Positions 29,364-39,586 of a stretch of 64,000 nucleotides of DNA are shown in pieces (position 1 is the first letter of the stretch; each line of letters begins with the position of its first letter). Origin of the DNA: Pelagicoccus sp. (GTDB lineage: Bacteria > Verrucomicrobiota > Verrucomicrobiia > Opitutales > Opitutaceae); the NCBI GenBank assembly GCA_028284635.1, contig JANQRJ010000090.1, positions 29,106-93,105 of the forward strand, in the 5' to 3' direction. The notes beneath the pieces were generated by a model. The model was not told the origin of the DNA. It searched no databases and saw only the letters and a list, made by a program, of their open reading frames with translations. Both the position numbers and the translations under genes were made by a program.

Positions 29364-32300
29364 ATGAAAAGAAATTTTTCACGCATCTATCGGCTCCTTT
29401 CTACGCTCTTCATTCTCTGTGCATCTTATGCTCAATCAGAAACTGATTACTCGAAGATCGTCGAAGTGCCATTCGCCTCTCAAATGGAAATTGAGTACAT
29501 TAAATCCGATGAAATCGACGATTATGCCTACATATACGACCAACTCCACAACCGCTTCTTAATTTTTGATACCAACAAGGGATACTTCATAAGATCGACT
29601 GTACTAAAAGACTCAGGTCGTCCACCTAGCGACTCACCAGTAATTCCAATAGCGGACAAAGGGCACACAATCCACTCATTTGCCATATCTCGAGATCGCA
29701 AGTATTTATACTCTTCCCTATTTGAATCTCAGAAGATTGAAATATACAGTTTCCCAGGACTGGAGTACATTTCCAAATGGGATTACAATCGTAGGATTTC
29801 TATAATTGGAATCGACAACAGTAGCCACTTGCTTGCTCGCGCCGACTCAAGCAGGGTCGTACCACATTCTGAAAGTACGTCAACCCACATAAGGATCGAT
29901 ACTAACGATGGGACTATTTTCTACGAAGACAATCAAGGTTACATCCCTTTTCACGCGAGGATCTCCACAGACGGAAAAGTCCTTTTAACAAGCAAAGCCG
30001 AAGATCACCACCCCAAACTTTGGGATTTAACAAAAACAATTCCCAGCAAGTTAAACTACAATATATTCTATCCCCATGGTGCAGTACGCCCCGAATTCGA
30101 CTGGAATAGCAAAACCTTATTCGAGACCGTCTCAGCTAGAAACTATCCCTTCGCATATGACATCGAAAACTTAACGTTCTTGGAAAATTTTGCAGTCCCT
30201 GCCCCTGACCAACGATCTACATATAGGCGACCCGAAGCGATTACCTTCAACTCTTCTGCTAATCTTGTGTGCACATCCTTTGGTGTATTCAGGGATAACG
30301 GAGACCTCAGGTTGTTTAATATCAAGACCGGTGAGTTAATTGCAACGACTCACGGGATCGAACCTCTCTTGCCCGTGAGACAGTTCGCAATCACTCCGAA
30401 TGGTAAAGTGCTTTATAAAAGCACAATCAATATCAATAGCAACCTATACCACAGCTTCGCAATATGGGGCGGAGATAAACTGCTAACAGAAATCCCGACA
30501 AAAGACAACTTAGCCGTTTCAGACATTCGCTTAATCGAAACCGGAGGCAGTCAGGAAAACATAGACGGATTCCCCAGCCCCGGAGAAACACTACACATCT
30601 CCGGCACAATAAAGAATCTAGGCATTCAAAACGTAGAAAATCTTTCTGTCAAATTGGAGGTCTCTTCAGGCCCCGCTCAAATCAACGGAACAGGCATAGT
30701 CAATCTTGGAAGGTTTCAGGAAGCAGCAGCAATTGTGTTCGATAGACTAGGATTGATCGTAGACGAAACAGCCCAACCACAAGAAGACATAAAGATCAAC
30801 CTCCATTTCTTCGCTCAAGACGATTTCTTGGGAACGAGAAGCAATATATTTAAAGTAACCAAAGCGAACGAAATCGCCAATATTTCATCCGAACTTTCGC
30901 CTGCGTGCGCAATAGCCGACCACTCTAAAGAAATCGTATATATTAGCGACTTACGTGATTCGAGAATAATCTCTCTGAATATCGAGACAGGTCGGATCGT
31001 AAACCAAAGCCCAATAATACCGAGAAATCCAACTGAATCAGGGATGAGAAATAGCAGAAAGATGCGCATAAGCCCTGACGGAAAAAAGCTATACCATTTA
31101 GCTCGCCTGAATAACTACATTCAAATATACGACCTTCCCGATCTTAAACCATCAGGGGTCATCAAACTACCGTATCGCCCACTAGATGTAGCAGTAACTA
31201 GCGACAACAGCTTAATTGTGTCACAATATCATTATAAAGACTGGATCGATGAAACACCAGGAGACGGTTTATATAATAAACTCAGAATAATAGACCCACA
31301 CAACGGATATACCACAAACACATCAGAGACTTTCGACCAGCCTGACCGCGATTTCTGGCATTACATCGGCCAACCAGATCTGTTTCAAGACAAGACCGGC
31401 ACTACCATCGCCTCATTTGACCGGCTCAATAGTGGCCAAATTAGTGCCTTCAGATTCGGCTACGACGAGGAGGCAAAAAACTTATCTCTCAAAGAGGTGT
31501 GGAACAGAGATTCGAGTGCAATTGTAGCAGGACTCGAGTGGACCTCATTGCTCAATACGGTTTATCATTATGGAGAATATTACGATTATGACACCAAAAT
31601 CTTGATTGACCATGTTAACGCACTTTACGCCGACTCCAAATTAAGGGTTTTTGATATGAACTACAACGCCGTTGTTGCTGAATATGATCTTGATAAGCAA
31701 CCACGCTTGGACCCAAAGGAACTGGGGTGGAGAAGCGAACTCCCCTGTTCAGTAGGAGTTCCCTTTATCTTAAGCAATAGAGGAAGAATTGTAGGGTTCG
31801 GTGGCTGCAACGACATATGGATTCAGAACGGTGCAAAGAGCATAGAATGGAACCCCGAGCATCCGCCCGGAATTGCCGTAGAGATCCAAGGCGTACCCGC
31901 ATGCTTAACCGGGCAATCCATCGAGCTTTCGTCCATACTCCACTTTACAAAAAGCTTCGACGAAAGTGCGACGAAAGTTGACTATGAATGGGAGCTAATT
32001 AGCGGACCAGAAAACGATATTTTCCCCAAAGAGAAGGACAGCGACATATGCCGTATAAATATTTCAATCCCCGGTGAGTACGTCATTCGTCTCAAGGTGA
32101 GATACGATGAAAGAGAGGCAGGTTATTGCGATTGGCGTGTTAAAGCATACGACTCTTGGCCCATAATATCGCTTCAGGCATTAGAAAACACCTCAGATTT
32201 TAGCGGAGAACATCCGATTAAGTTTAGAATAGAAACAAACAAGGAGCTACCCTATTTGACACGCTTGAACTACAAGTCCACTAGAAGCCAAAACGAATAT

Positions 32301-32945
32301 GACTATGACAGTAAAACGTTCTACGACAATGAAGGGGTGGCGAGGACCTTACTTAATGGATATACGTTTTTCGAACCTGACAAGCATTCCAAAGTAGTAG
32401 AATTCGCACGCAATACTTCTATTTTTAACACGAGGGACGAGACAGCAGAAACTCTTAGCATTTTGGACGGTTCTTTCTACAAAGCAGATGAATCGGCTAA
32501 AATGGATTTCATTATAGCAGGGTCTAACTTTATGACTTTCCAGGATTGGTCGAAAAAACACATCCCCTCAACCGACGATAGGGAGTACTTACAAGATCCT
32601 GATTCTGATGGATTCAACAATTACGAAGAATACCTTTACGGACTTAATCCGGCACTTCCAGATTGGTGTAATCCGATCAAAATAGGCAGTATCAGAATAG
32701 ATGATGTTAATTATGACAAAATTGAAATAGAGTTGAGCGGCAATGTTTATGCTCTCAGGTTGCAACAGCTGCGCATCTCCGGAAACACCCTAATAGAGGA
32801 AAATTCAATTGGCTGGTCTGAGTACATCGATACAACTGCAGGTCACAGAATTTACATCTTTCTATCTCCGAGCTCAGAGAACAACGACTCACCTGCTCTT
32901 TACAGAGCCATCGTACAAATACCTCCAAGCAACCTAGTCTGGTAA
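29364..32945 (+). CDS. Large exported beta-propeller/CARDB/PKD-like protein
   Basis: This 1193-residue protein has a signal peptide (IYRLLSTLFILCASYAQS). Two stretches with WD/YVTN-type strand repeats (about 40-380 and 510-860; for example FAISRDRKYLYSSLFES, KMRISPDGKKLYHLARL) suggest paired propellers. Between them lies a CARDB-like domain (GETLHISGTIKNLGIQNVEN). About residues 830-930 resemble a PKD/Ig fold (YEWELISGPENDIF, GEYVIRLKVRY). Near the end is an EF-hand-like DPDSDGFNNYEEYLYGLNP. The gene is clearly AT-richer than the ribonucleotide reductase genes before it, suggesting acquired DNA. No enzymatic motif is seen; it is probably extracellular. Confidence 0.8.
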   Translation: MKRNFSRIYRLLSTLFILCASYAQSETDYSKIVEVPFASQMEIEYIKSDEIDDYAYIYDQLHNRFLIFDTNKGYFIRSTVLKDSGRPPSDSPVIPIADKGHTIHSFAISRDRKYLYSSLFESQKIEIYSFPGLEYISKWDYNRRISIIGIDNSSHLLARADSSRVVPHSESTSTHIRIDTNDGTIFYEDNQGYIPFHARISTDGKVLLTSKAEDHHPKLWDLTKTIPSKLNYNIFYPHGAVRPEFDWNSKTLFETVSARNYPFAYDIENLTFLENFAVPAPDQRSTYRRPEAITFNSSANLVCTSFGVFRDNGDLRLFNIKTGELIATTHGIEPLLPVRQFAITPNGKVLYKSTININSNLYHSFAIWGGDKLLTEIPTKDNLAVSDIRLIETGGSQENIDGFPSPGETLHISGTIKNLGIQNVENLSVKLEVSSGPAQINGTGIVNLGRFQEAAAIVFDRLGLIVDETAQPQEDIKINLHFFAQDDFLGTRSNIFKVTKANEIANISSELSPACAIADHSKEIVYISDLRDSRIISLNIETGRIVNQSPIIPRNPTESGMRNSRKMRISPDGKKLYHLARLNNYIQIYDLPDLKPSGVIKLPYRPLDVAVTSDNSLIVSQYHYKDWIDETPGDGLYNKLRIIDPHNGYTTNTSETFDQPDRDFWHYIGQPDLFQDKTGTTIASFDRLNSGQISAFRFGYDEEAKNLSLKEVWNRDSSAIVAGLEWTSLLNTVYHYGEYYDYDTKILIDHVNALYADSKLRVFDMNYNAVVAEYDLDKQPRLDPKELGWRSELPCSVGVPFILSNRGRIVGFGGCNDIWIQNGAKSIEWNPEHPPGIAVEIQGVPACLTGQSIELSSILHFTKSFDESATKVDYEWELISGPENDIFPKEKDSDICRINISIPGEYVIRLKVRYDEREAGYCDWRVKAYDSWPIISLQALENTSDFSGEHPIKFRIETNKELPYLTRLNYKSTRSQNEYDYDSKTFYDNEGVARTLLNGYTFFEPDKHSKVVEFARNTSIFNTRDETAETLSILDGSFYKADESAKMDFIIAGSNFMTFQDWSKKHIPSTDDREYLQDPDSDGFNNYEEYLYGLNPALPDWCNPIKIGSIRIDDVNYDKIEIELSGNVYALRLQQLRISGNTLIEENSIGWSEYIDTTAGHRIYIFLSPSSENNDSPALYRAIVQIPPSNLVW

Positions 32946-32983
32946 AATAAACGCAACCGAACGAAACGGGTACAGCAAAAGGC

Positions 32984-33074
32984 AAAAAGGTGTCAGACCT
33001 AAAGGGGATGGAGAAAAGGTGTCAGACCGTGCTTATTGACATAGGGTAAAGCTAAAAACTACTCGCCCCGAGCA
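32984..33074. repeat. Dispersed repeat R1, copy a
   Basis: Two AAAAGGTGTCAGACC units are present, the second followed by GTGCTTATTGACATAGGG. The same core recurs at 36650, 37332 and 42430. Only the first part of the longer 37.3/42.4-kb version is present here. Confidence 0.75.
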
Positions 33075-33175
33075 AAAGAAAAGAAAGGAGAAGGAACAAG
33101 AAGATGACATGGGAGCAGTTGTTAGTCATGAGCGATCAAGCTAACGGTTCCCGTGTATGCAGAAGCTACCTTCCA

Positions 33176-36100
33176 CTACTTGGGGGTCAGGGCGAGTCGG
33201 ATAAACGTGGGTTCTTCTGCCAATAATTGCAATTCGTCGATTTCGATAATCGATTGCTGGTCGAGGCCAGCAGTGATGAGCGTTTCTCTCCGGGACCAAT
33301 TAGACAAATCCGTCGAGGTTTCGATAGCCACCGAATACGGAGATTCGCTGTCGATTTCCGGAGTATAATATTGGATACGATAGTTGTCGCTTCGTTCGTC
33401 GCGAGCGATCTTGAACTCGATTGAGTAAGTGTTTCTAACATATGGATCGTATCCGAAAAGCAGTTCGAACCCGTTGGACAGAAGATCGCCGTCCGGGTCT
33501 CCGTTTGGAACGTCCTGAATGGAGAACGCTCGATTCTCGTAAAAAGTGGATACTAGAGCATCGCTCGTAACGACTGTGAATGGGTCGGAAGTCGTAACTG
33601 TCTGCGCCAGCTCTACCGGCGTTTCCGAATTTTCATATGGTTCGAGGGCTGTCGATAGGTCAGCTACAGACAATTCGACCTGATTCGTTTCGAGCCAGGT
33701 TCGCGACAGGATTACTTCCTTCGTATCCAAATTATAGAGCTTCCAGCTGTACTTTAGAGGGTGTCCTTCCGGATCGGCCGAAGGCGTCCACGCGAAGCTG
33801 ACCGTAGAGTTCGGATCGGCATCGAGATCGAATTCCGAGGTTTCGAGAACGGGTTTCGATGGGGGAGCGTCGGGATCGACGTCAAAATAGGTCTTAAGAA
33901 CGTGAGCGCCCTGGTCTCGGATGGATTGACCGTAGCTTTGATCGTAAACGAGAATGAGAGGATCCCAGATCTGGAATTTGAGCTGATTTTCGTGAACCTC
34001 GAGCTTCTCCTCGCGAAAGGCTCGCAGCTCTTCGTTTGTTCGCGGAGCGATATCCATGTAGTTCAGGATTCGCTCAAGGGCACCAGGGAGCGGCGGGTAG
34101 GATGCGAGTTGTTCGGCGGCTGTTTCGGACGGCTGAGTTCCCCAGAAATGGAAGAGCGAGGCAAGATTGTACCCAAGAGCTTCCGAGCCGGTTAGCAGGA
34201 AATCGTCGGACGTGACCCGAAATTGGACATCGTACTCGACTGGAACGCCTTTGGCTTTGTCTTGTTCATAGTAGGCTTTGTAGATGTCTCCCACCGCATT
34301 CCACCCTCCATGAATAGCGGCCAGGTCGACATACTTCGCGTGGGCACGAGTCTGATACGAGGTTTCGATTGGCTGGTAGTCGGTCGTTGGGTCCCATCCC
34401 ATTTCATTGCCGCTGCGGAAATTGTGCGTGACCATCCAGTCGATAGCGGCGTCGTCACGAGTGAACTCCTGGTAGCCGGAGTAAGCCAAGGCCTCATCGT
34501 AGCTAAGGCCGTGAATATCCTGGAGGATGGCTGCCATGGGCAGGTTGACGTAGACTTCTTGGCCGCCGTCTTCGACGAAACGCCCGAGATGATGGTGCGT
34601 CATTTCGTGAATGAGGGCCGAAAAACCGCCGTCCTCTTCCCAATGGCCGTCTCGGAGAATGGCGAATGGGGAAAAGTAGCCGTGCTCGATGTCGTCGTTT
34701 CGTCGCGACCAACTGCCCGGCGTCACCGGATACCCTCCTGGGAAGGAGCCTTCGGTCGCAGTCGCCGAATCGTAGAGGAAGCCCTCTGCCCGAGAGCGTT
34801 CGAGCGGGCGACCGTGGAGGATTTGCAAAAGGTCCATGGCCCGATCCCAGCGTTCCAGAAGCAGGGTAGGCTCATCGAAGTCGCGTAGATCTTCGGCCAA
34901 TACGGTTACGACGTATTTGTCCGATTCCAGTTCGGCAAAGACGCCAGGATACTGTCGAATCGTTTCCCAGTCTTCGACAGGCGTTTCGCGCCCGGAACGG
35001 GTTGAAAAATAAGGGGAGCGTATCGCTCCGTCCAATTCTACGTCGATCCAGCCTAGGTCCACCCCTTGCGGGACCAAGACATGGATAGGGCCTCCAATAG
35101 GATTGACGATCTGGAAGGTGGATGCCTCGACGCGATAGTTGACGCTTATAAGAGGAAACCGATTCGTGGACGCGAGGAGAATGTGGTTTTCGCGGTGGGC
35201 GCCTACGCGAACGTGAACGCCTGTGTCGACTACCGCAGGGTCTACGGTTACCGTGATCAGTTCGCCTGCCGGAGCGTAGTATCCGGTCGGTCGATACACG
35301 AAAGACGCCAGTTCGTTGTTCGGGTTCACTTTCATGTCGCCCATGCGATAATAAGGATCCGTTACGTATTGGGCTCGTACATTCGCGACTGCGTTCGAAA
35401 CGCGTTCAGCGCCTTCCGGAACAGTTCCTGGAAAGGACTCCCGCTCCTTGATTTTCAATCCTTCGACGAGATTCGCATTCTCGCTAGCCAATCCCGTTTG
35501 CATAAGCCAAATGCCCAAGTCCACGTAGGCTTTGGCACTGGGAGCAAACTCCGAATAGCGACTGTAGAAGTTCGGGTCGCCGTCGTAGAGCGGGCCCGCC
35601 TGAAGGGCATGCAGATTCAAGTAGGCGATCAATTCGGGAGCGATGTCGGCTAGATCCGTCCCAATCAAGTTGTCGCGCAATTGCCGCAGGACCGTTACTG
35701 CGGTGTCGTCGTCCAGCGTTTCGACCGAGTTCAAGTGATCGGAAAACCTCGCCAGGGCGTCGATGACCTTGTGCGAATCGCCAGGAGGGCGAGGCGAGGA
35801 TATCGCCAAATTGTCGATACGCATGGCTGCAGTGTGCAGCGAGATATTGTTGTTGTCGTTTTCGACCCCCCAAGTGTGGACCCAAGGAAAATCTTGTCCG
35901 TGATGAGGGCCGTGGACCCCGATTCGGATTTGCTTCGTATTGAGCGTATCGATAAACGGCGACGGATCGATCGGCGTATCGACTATATTCTCGTAGAGCG
36001 ACTGTTCAAAGAGGCGACCGTCAAGGCCAAAGGAGACCAAGCCGTTTTCGAAATCCACGTAGATCGAGGCATTCTTCCACTCGCCCATATTATTGCCGTA

Positions 36101-36559
36101 GTAGCGCTTGTAGATCTCCGTATCTCCGATACCGATGTTGAAATCGACGAAATAGGTGCCTTCGGGCTGCCACTCGGTCTTCTCATTGTAAGCTATGATT
36201 CTGAATCCGGGCTCATCCCAGTTCCAACCCTTGTTGGCGGCGATCACTCGGTAGCTCTCGTCGACCCCTTCTTCGGGCAGCATGAAATCGACGCTCAAGT
36301 AAAAGGACTTCGAGGTGTCAATGTTTTGGCTCGTTTGGATTGGAAAGGCGAGATAGGTGTTGCCCACCATGTTGAGGACTTGGCTGTCGTTGTCTGCAAC
36401 GTAGGTCGCATCGCCTCCGACCGAAGGGGCATAAACCCCGGAATCGTCATCGAGCGAGTCCTCGAATCGGTAGATCGAGGAAAAGTCGGCTAGCGCCGAG
36501 ATTGGGCTTATCGCGACGAAAATCCACAAGGAGAGCAAGCCTGCCGATTTTGACTTCAT
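33176..36559 (-). CDS. Exported M60-family (enhancin-like) metallopeptidase A
   Basis: This 1127-residue secreted protein has a signal peptide (AGLLSLWIFVAISPISALA). The N-terminal region (about 30-270) resembles a LamG/concanavalin domain (YRFEDSLDDDSG, FYLSVDFMLPE). The M60 domain follows, with PTGYYAPAGELITVTVDP and HVRVGAHREN at its start and the zinc motif HEMTH (His651, Glu652, His655) in FSALIHEMTHHHLGRF. An Ig/PKD-like domain (about 940-1020) and an EF-hand-like PDGDLLSNGFELLFGYDP close the protein. M60 enzymes cleave heavily glycosylated proteins such as mucins. A paralogue lies at 43637-46732. The substrate here is unknown. Confidence 0.88.
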   Translation of the reverse strand: MKSKSAGLLSLWIFVAISPISALADFSSIYRFEDSLDDDSGVYAPSVGGDATYVADNDSQVLNMVGNTYLAFPIQTSQNIDTSKSFYLSVDFMLPEEGVDESYRVIAANKGWNWDEPGFRIIAYNEKTEWQPEGTYFVDFNIGIGDTEIYKRYYGNNMGEWKNASIYVDFENGLVSFGLDGRLFEQSLYENIVDTPIDPSPFIDTLNTKQIRIGVHGPHHGQDFPWVHTWGVENDNNNISLHTAAMRIDNLAISSPRPPGDSHKVIDALARFSDHLNSVETLDDDTAVTVLRQLRDNLIGTDLADIAPELIAYLNLHALQAGPLYDGDPNFYSRYSEFAPSAKAYVDLGIWLMQTGLASENANLVEGLKIKERESFPGTVPEGAERVSNAVANVRAQYVTDPYYRMGDMKVNPNNELASFVYRPTGYYAPAGELITVTVDPAVVDTGVHVRVGAHRENHILLASTNRFPLISVNYRVEASTFQIVNPIGGPIHVLVPQGVDLGWIDVELDGAIRSPYFSTRSGRETPVEDWETIRQYPGVFAELESDKYVVTVLAEDLRDFDEPTLLLERWDRAMDLLQILHGRPLERSRAEGFLYDSATATEGSFPGGYPVTPGSWSRRNDDIEHGYFSPFAILRDGHWEEDGGFSALIHEMTHHHLGRFVEDGGQEVYVNLPMAAILQDIHGLSYDEALAYSGYQEFTRDDAAIDWMVTHNFRSGNEMGWDPTTDYQPIETSYQTRAHAKYVDLAAIHGGWNAVGDIYKAYYEQDKAKGVPVEYDVQFRVTSDDFLLTGSEALGYNLASLFHFWGTQPSETAAEQLASYPPLPGALERILNYMDIAPRTNEELRAFREEKLEVHENQLKFQIWDPLILVYDQSYGQSIRDQGAHVLKTYFDVDPDAPPSKPVLETSEFDLDADPNSTVSFAWTPSADPEGHPLKYSWKLYNLDTKEVILSRTWLETNQVELSVADLSTALEPYENSETPVELAQTVTTSDPFTVVTSDALVSTFYENRAFSIQDVPNGDPDGDLLSNGFELLFGYDPYVRNTYSIEFKIARDERSDNYRIQYYTPEIDSESPYSVAIETSTDLSNWSRRETLITAGLDQQSIIEIDELQLLAEEPTFIRLALTPK

Positions 36560-36649
36560 TCGAGGGAGAATGGGGAATGAATCGACTGCACAGAGTTCCC
36601 CTGTAGCTCATTGAGGAAAACTTAAGATTGAGCGGGAAGGGCAAGACAA

Positions 36650-36681
36650 GAAGTCAGACTGCGCTTATTGACACAAGCAAC
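36650..36681. repeat. Dispersed repeat R1, copy b (partial)
   Basis: AGAAGTCAGACTGCGCTTAT, then TGACACAAGC, matches the R1 core (GTCAGACCG.G.TTATTGACA). It lies immediately 3' of the XRE regulator gene. Confidence 0.6.
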
Positions 36682-36703
36682 CGGAGGAGAGTCGAGGACT
36701 AGG

Positions 36704-36955
36704 CTACTTCAGCTTCGAGAAAGACTCCATCAGCTCGAACGCGCGGTCCTTCGCCGCTTCACCGCACGCATCGCATATCCAATAGAACTCGGAGAGATCC
36801 ACCCTTCTCTGCCCTTGCTCGCAGTTCGAGATAAAGGAGTGCCCTTTGCCTAGCCGACGAGAGAGCTCCCGGCTTGTGACACCCGCACGCTCCCTCATTT
36901 TCTTGATCGCCTCCGCAACGAGCTCGTTCTGCTTGCTGTAAATAGTCTTGCGCAT
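36704..36955 (-). CDS. XRE-family helix-turn-helix regulator
   Basis: The 83-residue protein is a single DNA-binding domain. VAEAIKKMRERAGVTSRELS is helix 1-2, RRLGKGHSFISNCEQGQRRV is the recognition helix and turn typical of Cro/C1-type HTH_3, and a short C-terminal helix follows. CDAC near the end is unusual. It lies between two partial R1 repeats and is divergent from the small 37041 gene, in an area of decayed sequence. Target unknown. Confidence 0.75.
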   Translation of the reverse strand: MRKTIYSKQNELVAEAIKKMRERAGVTSRELSRRLGKGHSFISNCEQGQRRVDLSEFYWICDACGEAAKDRAFELMESFSKLK

Positions 36956-37040
36956 GTCCCAGATATAGGGACATTTACCTCTGTCCTAAAATTTGGGACA
37001 CTTGAGGCAATCAAGAGCATCGAAACCACCACCTCTAGCT

Positions 37041-37367
37041 ATGTCGGAAAACGCACTACCTCCTCTCGGAAACGGAGCCTTCCCAGAACCTGATGCCAAA
37101 GATCCTGTGACCCTAGAAGTCCGCATCGCCAAACTCGAAGCCAAGCTAGAGGATACCAACGAGCTCCTGCATCTCTGGCAGAATGAGGCCTACTCGTACC
37201 GGGCCCTCGCCACCGCAGTGGTAAACCAGGAAATCCCCCACAGCAAAGCCAAAGCAATGCTACGCCCCAACAGCGATCTCCAACCACTGCTCGATCTCCA
37301 ATCCAAGCTGGCTAGCGAAGTCCCCCTAACTGACAGGTGGCAAAGGCGGTCAGACCGCGTTTATTGA
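37041..37367 (+). CDS. Small coiled-coil protein, possibly 3'-truncated by a repeat
   Basis: The frame starts at ATG 37041 (MSENALPPLGNGAFPEPD). It contains a short heptad-like coiled coil (VRIAKLEAKLEDTNELLHLW) and a helical remainder. The last 12 or so codons lie inside the R1 repeat, so the original C-terminus may have been lost. A faint second version of the coiled-coil segment (IAKLEEKLEH) appears after the repeat, near 37480. I do not recognise a family. It is divergent from the XRE regulator. Confidence 0.4.
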   Translation: MSENALPPLGNGAFPEPDAKDPVTLEVRIAKLEAKLEDTNELLHLWQNEAYSYRALATAVVNQEIPHSKAKAMLRPNSDLQPLLDLQSKLASEVPLTDRWQRRSDRVY

Positions 37368-37475
37368 CGTGTAGCAAACCAAAGAGCCACTCGACCCGAG
37401 CAAGCCACCCGCCACCACCCTCGCCCGCCAGCGGCTAGTCACGTCGCCATGTCCGACGTAGCTTTAGCGAAGGAG
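37332..37475. repeat. Dispersed repeat R1, copy c (long form)
   Basis: It contains GGTCAGACCGCGTTTATTGA followed by AAGAGCCACTCGACCCGAGC and a region ending CGCCATGTCCGACGTAG. It aligns over about 130 bp with copy d at 42430. Confidence 0.8.
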
Positions 37476-38108
37476 GTATCGCCAAGCTCGAGGAAAAGCT
37501 GGAACACCACACACCTCCTACACCTCAGAACCAACGACTCTTCACGCCTTACAGCCAAAGTGGAGGTTAATGCACCGCCTAACTGCACCTAAGGAAAGAG
37601 GAACAAAAAGCTCTCACTACCATAGCCTACCTTCGCAGGTCTAGAGCCACAAGAGTTCCTCTGACTCTGCCTAGATGCCTATCATGACCCACGCCGAAGA
37701 CGACGAAGTGCGAGAGCACGCAGATGGTGACGCCAAAGGCCGTCGCCCTCGCATAGCGAAGGCTGAAAAAGCGAGTACCCTCCGAACCGTGACAAAGCAA
37801 GATCTCCTAGTCGGTTGCGCCCAAGCTGCCCACAAACGCTTCACGAAAGCCCAATTCCCCATCCAGGGACGCTAGATGAAACTTGCATTAATTTCCGAAA
37901 ATGAACCAAAGCCCACAACGACCCACCGCATTGCAACCTAAGCCCCAAACCTCAAATAATCTACCCTCACGCGAAAGCTCTTCATGGAGGGAGAATAAGA
38001 GAACTCTATCAATAGAACCTATCTTATGGAGCGCTTATCTATCCAGTCAAAATAAAATCAGTCTAAATCGGCAATCCCCAACATCCCAATATCAGATTAA
38101 ATACTTAG
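37476..38108. other. Non-coding or decayed region
   Basis: No gene is supported. Short frames exist on both strands at 37671-37875 and 37901-38170, but they lack family likeness or a credible start. The base composition shifts to AT-rich from about 37.9 kb. Confidence 0.5.
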
Positions 38109-39533
38109 CTAATTCACCATTAATCTCACATCGTCCTGAGCCGTTTTCTGAATATTCTGAAGATCAATAGAATTACTGATGCGAAGTAATGCAGAAATAA
38201 GGGCAACAGTTTCATGCGTAAATATATCATTATGCCCACCGATTATCTGATTGGGAACCAACATCGCCCAATACCGAGGATGATCTACTAAAGAACTTAG
38301 AGCAGATAACTGAAACACTCCCTCAGATGTAACTATGGCATTTCCCATTTCACCCAATCCAATACTTCTCAAATAATCGTCCAAATATCCGTCTGTGTTA
38401 CTATTTAATCGTAGCACTTCCTCTAATTCATCGGCTACCCCGTCGCCCACATCTATATCGATATCCAATACTGCATAGTTTCTGAACTCTTTGTTGTGTG
38501 GAGCTGGTCTAACAAAATATGAAAATTGATTTCTACCCTCTTGCCTATACTCGCGAGTCGACCACCGCAATCGAGCTCCCAACCCATAGATTATCGAGGT
38601 GGCCTTATCTGCTCTACTTGAAATCGAAACAATCCAAGGGTTAGTATCAACGACGTCATTATCTGCATCCAAATCTGGATCCGAAAGAGCCTCTGCAATC
38701 TGTCGAGAGAGAATCGACTCAGATGCGGGATTGAGCAACACAATCAGATCCGCCGGCCTCACCGATTGACGCTTGCCTTCGATCAGAGGATTCATCGCTA
38801 AGCTCCCCACTATAAACTGAGCAACGGTCCTCTCAACGATTCTGCCTCCAAAAGAGTGCCCTATAATCAAGACCTTCCCTGACGGGCCATACGATTGCTC
38901 GGACTTCACCTCAGCCGCTAGAGACATCATCACATAAGTGGCAGATGCTCTTGCAACACGATTAGCCGCGTCCAGTCTATTCCAAAACGTAAGCGTAAGA
39001 GGCACCATATTCAAAAGGCGGATCGGATTCTTTTTCGACACGCCACGCATGGTTGTCCATGGCGTACCCCGCCAAGCAAAAAACACACCTACATATACCG
39101 TATTCGATCCACGCTTTTGCTCCAAGCTGTTTAAAAGACCGATGTAATTAGAAAATTCGTGAAGATTAGAAGGCTCCCGTTCTTCAATCTTATCAGAATT
39201 CCTCTTGGCATTGTGCTTCCACCCGTGGAAATACTCGATCAAAATAACTTCATACCCTAGCATTCTCGCTTTCCGTATAGCATCTCGCGTGACCTCAAAC
39301 TGGCTCAACTTGCCATCTCCCTCAACCCAAGAAGGAATATCCCATAATTCGCCTTGATCATCAAATTCAATAACAAAAGGATCCGAAAATCGCTCGTACA
39401 CCTTATCTTTAACCTCTCCACTAACAGGCAAAGAAAAAGGCTTTGTATCATAATATTGCTTACCGCCAACACAACCCGAAAGACCAAAAACGGCGAAAAG
39501 CAGTAAATTAGATATAAGCAATCGACCAAACAT
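38109..39533 (-). CDS. Lipoprotein with alpha/beta-hydrolase fold
   Basis: The protein has about 474 residues from ATG 39533 (a GTG four codons earlier is possible). The signal is LLISNLLLFAVFGLSGC with a lipobox (LSGC), so it should be a lipid-anchored envelope protein. Hydrolase marks are IEYFHGWKHNAKRN, which resembles the 'VHGWKHN' oxyanion loop, and VLIIGHSFGGRIVERTVAQF with the nucleophile Ser in GHSFGG. A likely catalytic His is in GGHNDIFTHETV near the end. It may be an esterase or lipase; the substrate is unknown. The gene is AT-rich, like its neighbour 39587-40306, and unlike the GC-rich housekeeping genes. Confidence 0.75.
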   Translation of the reverse strand: MFGRLLISNLLLFAVFGLSGCVGGKQYYDTKPFSLPVSGEVKDKVYERFSDPFVIEFDDQGELWDIPSWVEGDGKLSQFEVTRDAIRKARMLGYEVILIEYFHGWKHNAKRNSDKIEEREPSNLHEFSNYIGLLNSLEQKRGSNTVYVGVFFAWRGTPWTTMRGVSKKNPIRLLNMVPLTLTFWNRLDAANRVARASATYVMMSLAAEVKSEQSYGPSGKVLIIGHSFGGRIVERTVAQFIVGSLAMNPLIEGKRQSVRPADLIVLLNPASESILSRQIAEALSDPDLDADNDVVDTNPWIVSISSRADKATSIIYGLGARLRWSTREYRQEGRNQFSYFVRPAPHNKEFRNYAVLDIDIDVGDGVADELEEVLRLNSNTDGYLDDYLRSIGLGEMGNAIVTSEGVFQLSALSSLVDHPRYWAMLVPNQIIGGHNDIFTHETVALISALLRISNSIDLQNIQKTAQDDVRLMVN

Positions 39534-39586
39534 ATCAATTAACACTTCACTAATTTGTATTCAATAGGAATTCGACTATTCTAAAT

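Noticed and set aside
37671..38170. Short frames on both strands between the R1 repeat and the lipoprotein gene
   Set aside because: No ribosome site, no family likeness, and mutually overlapping.
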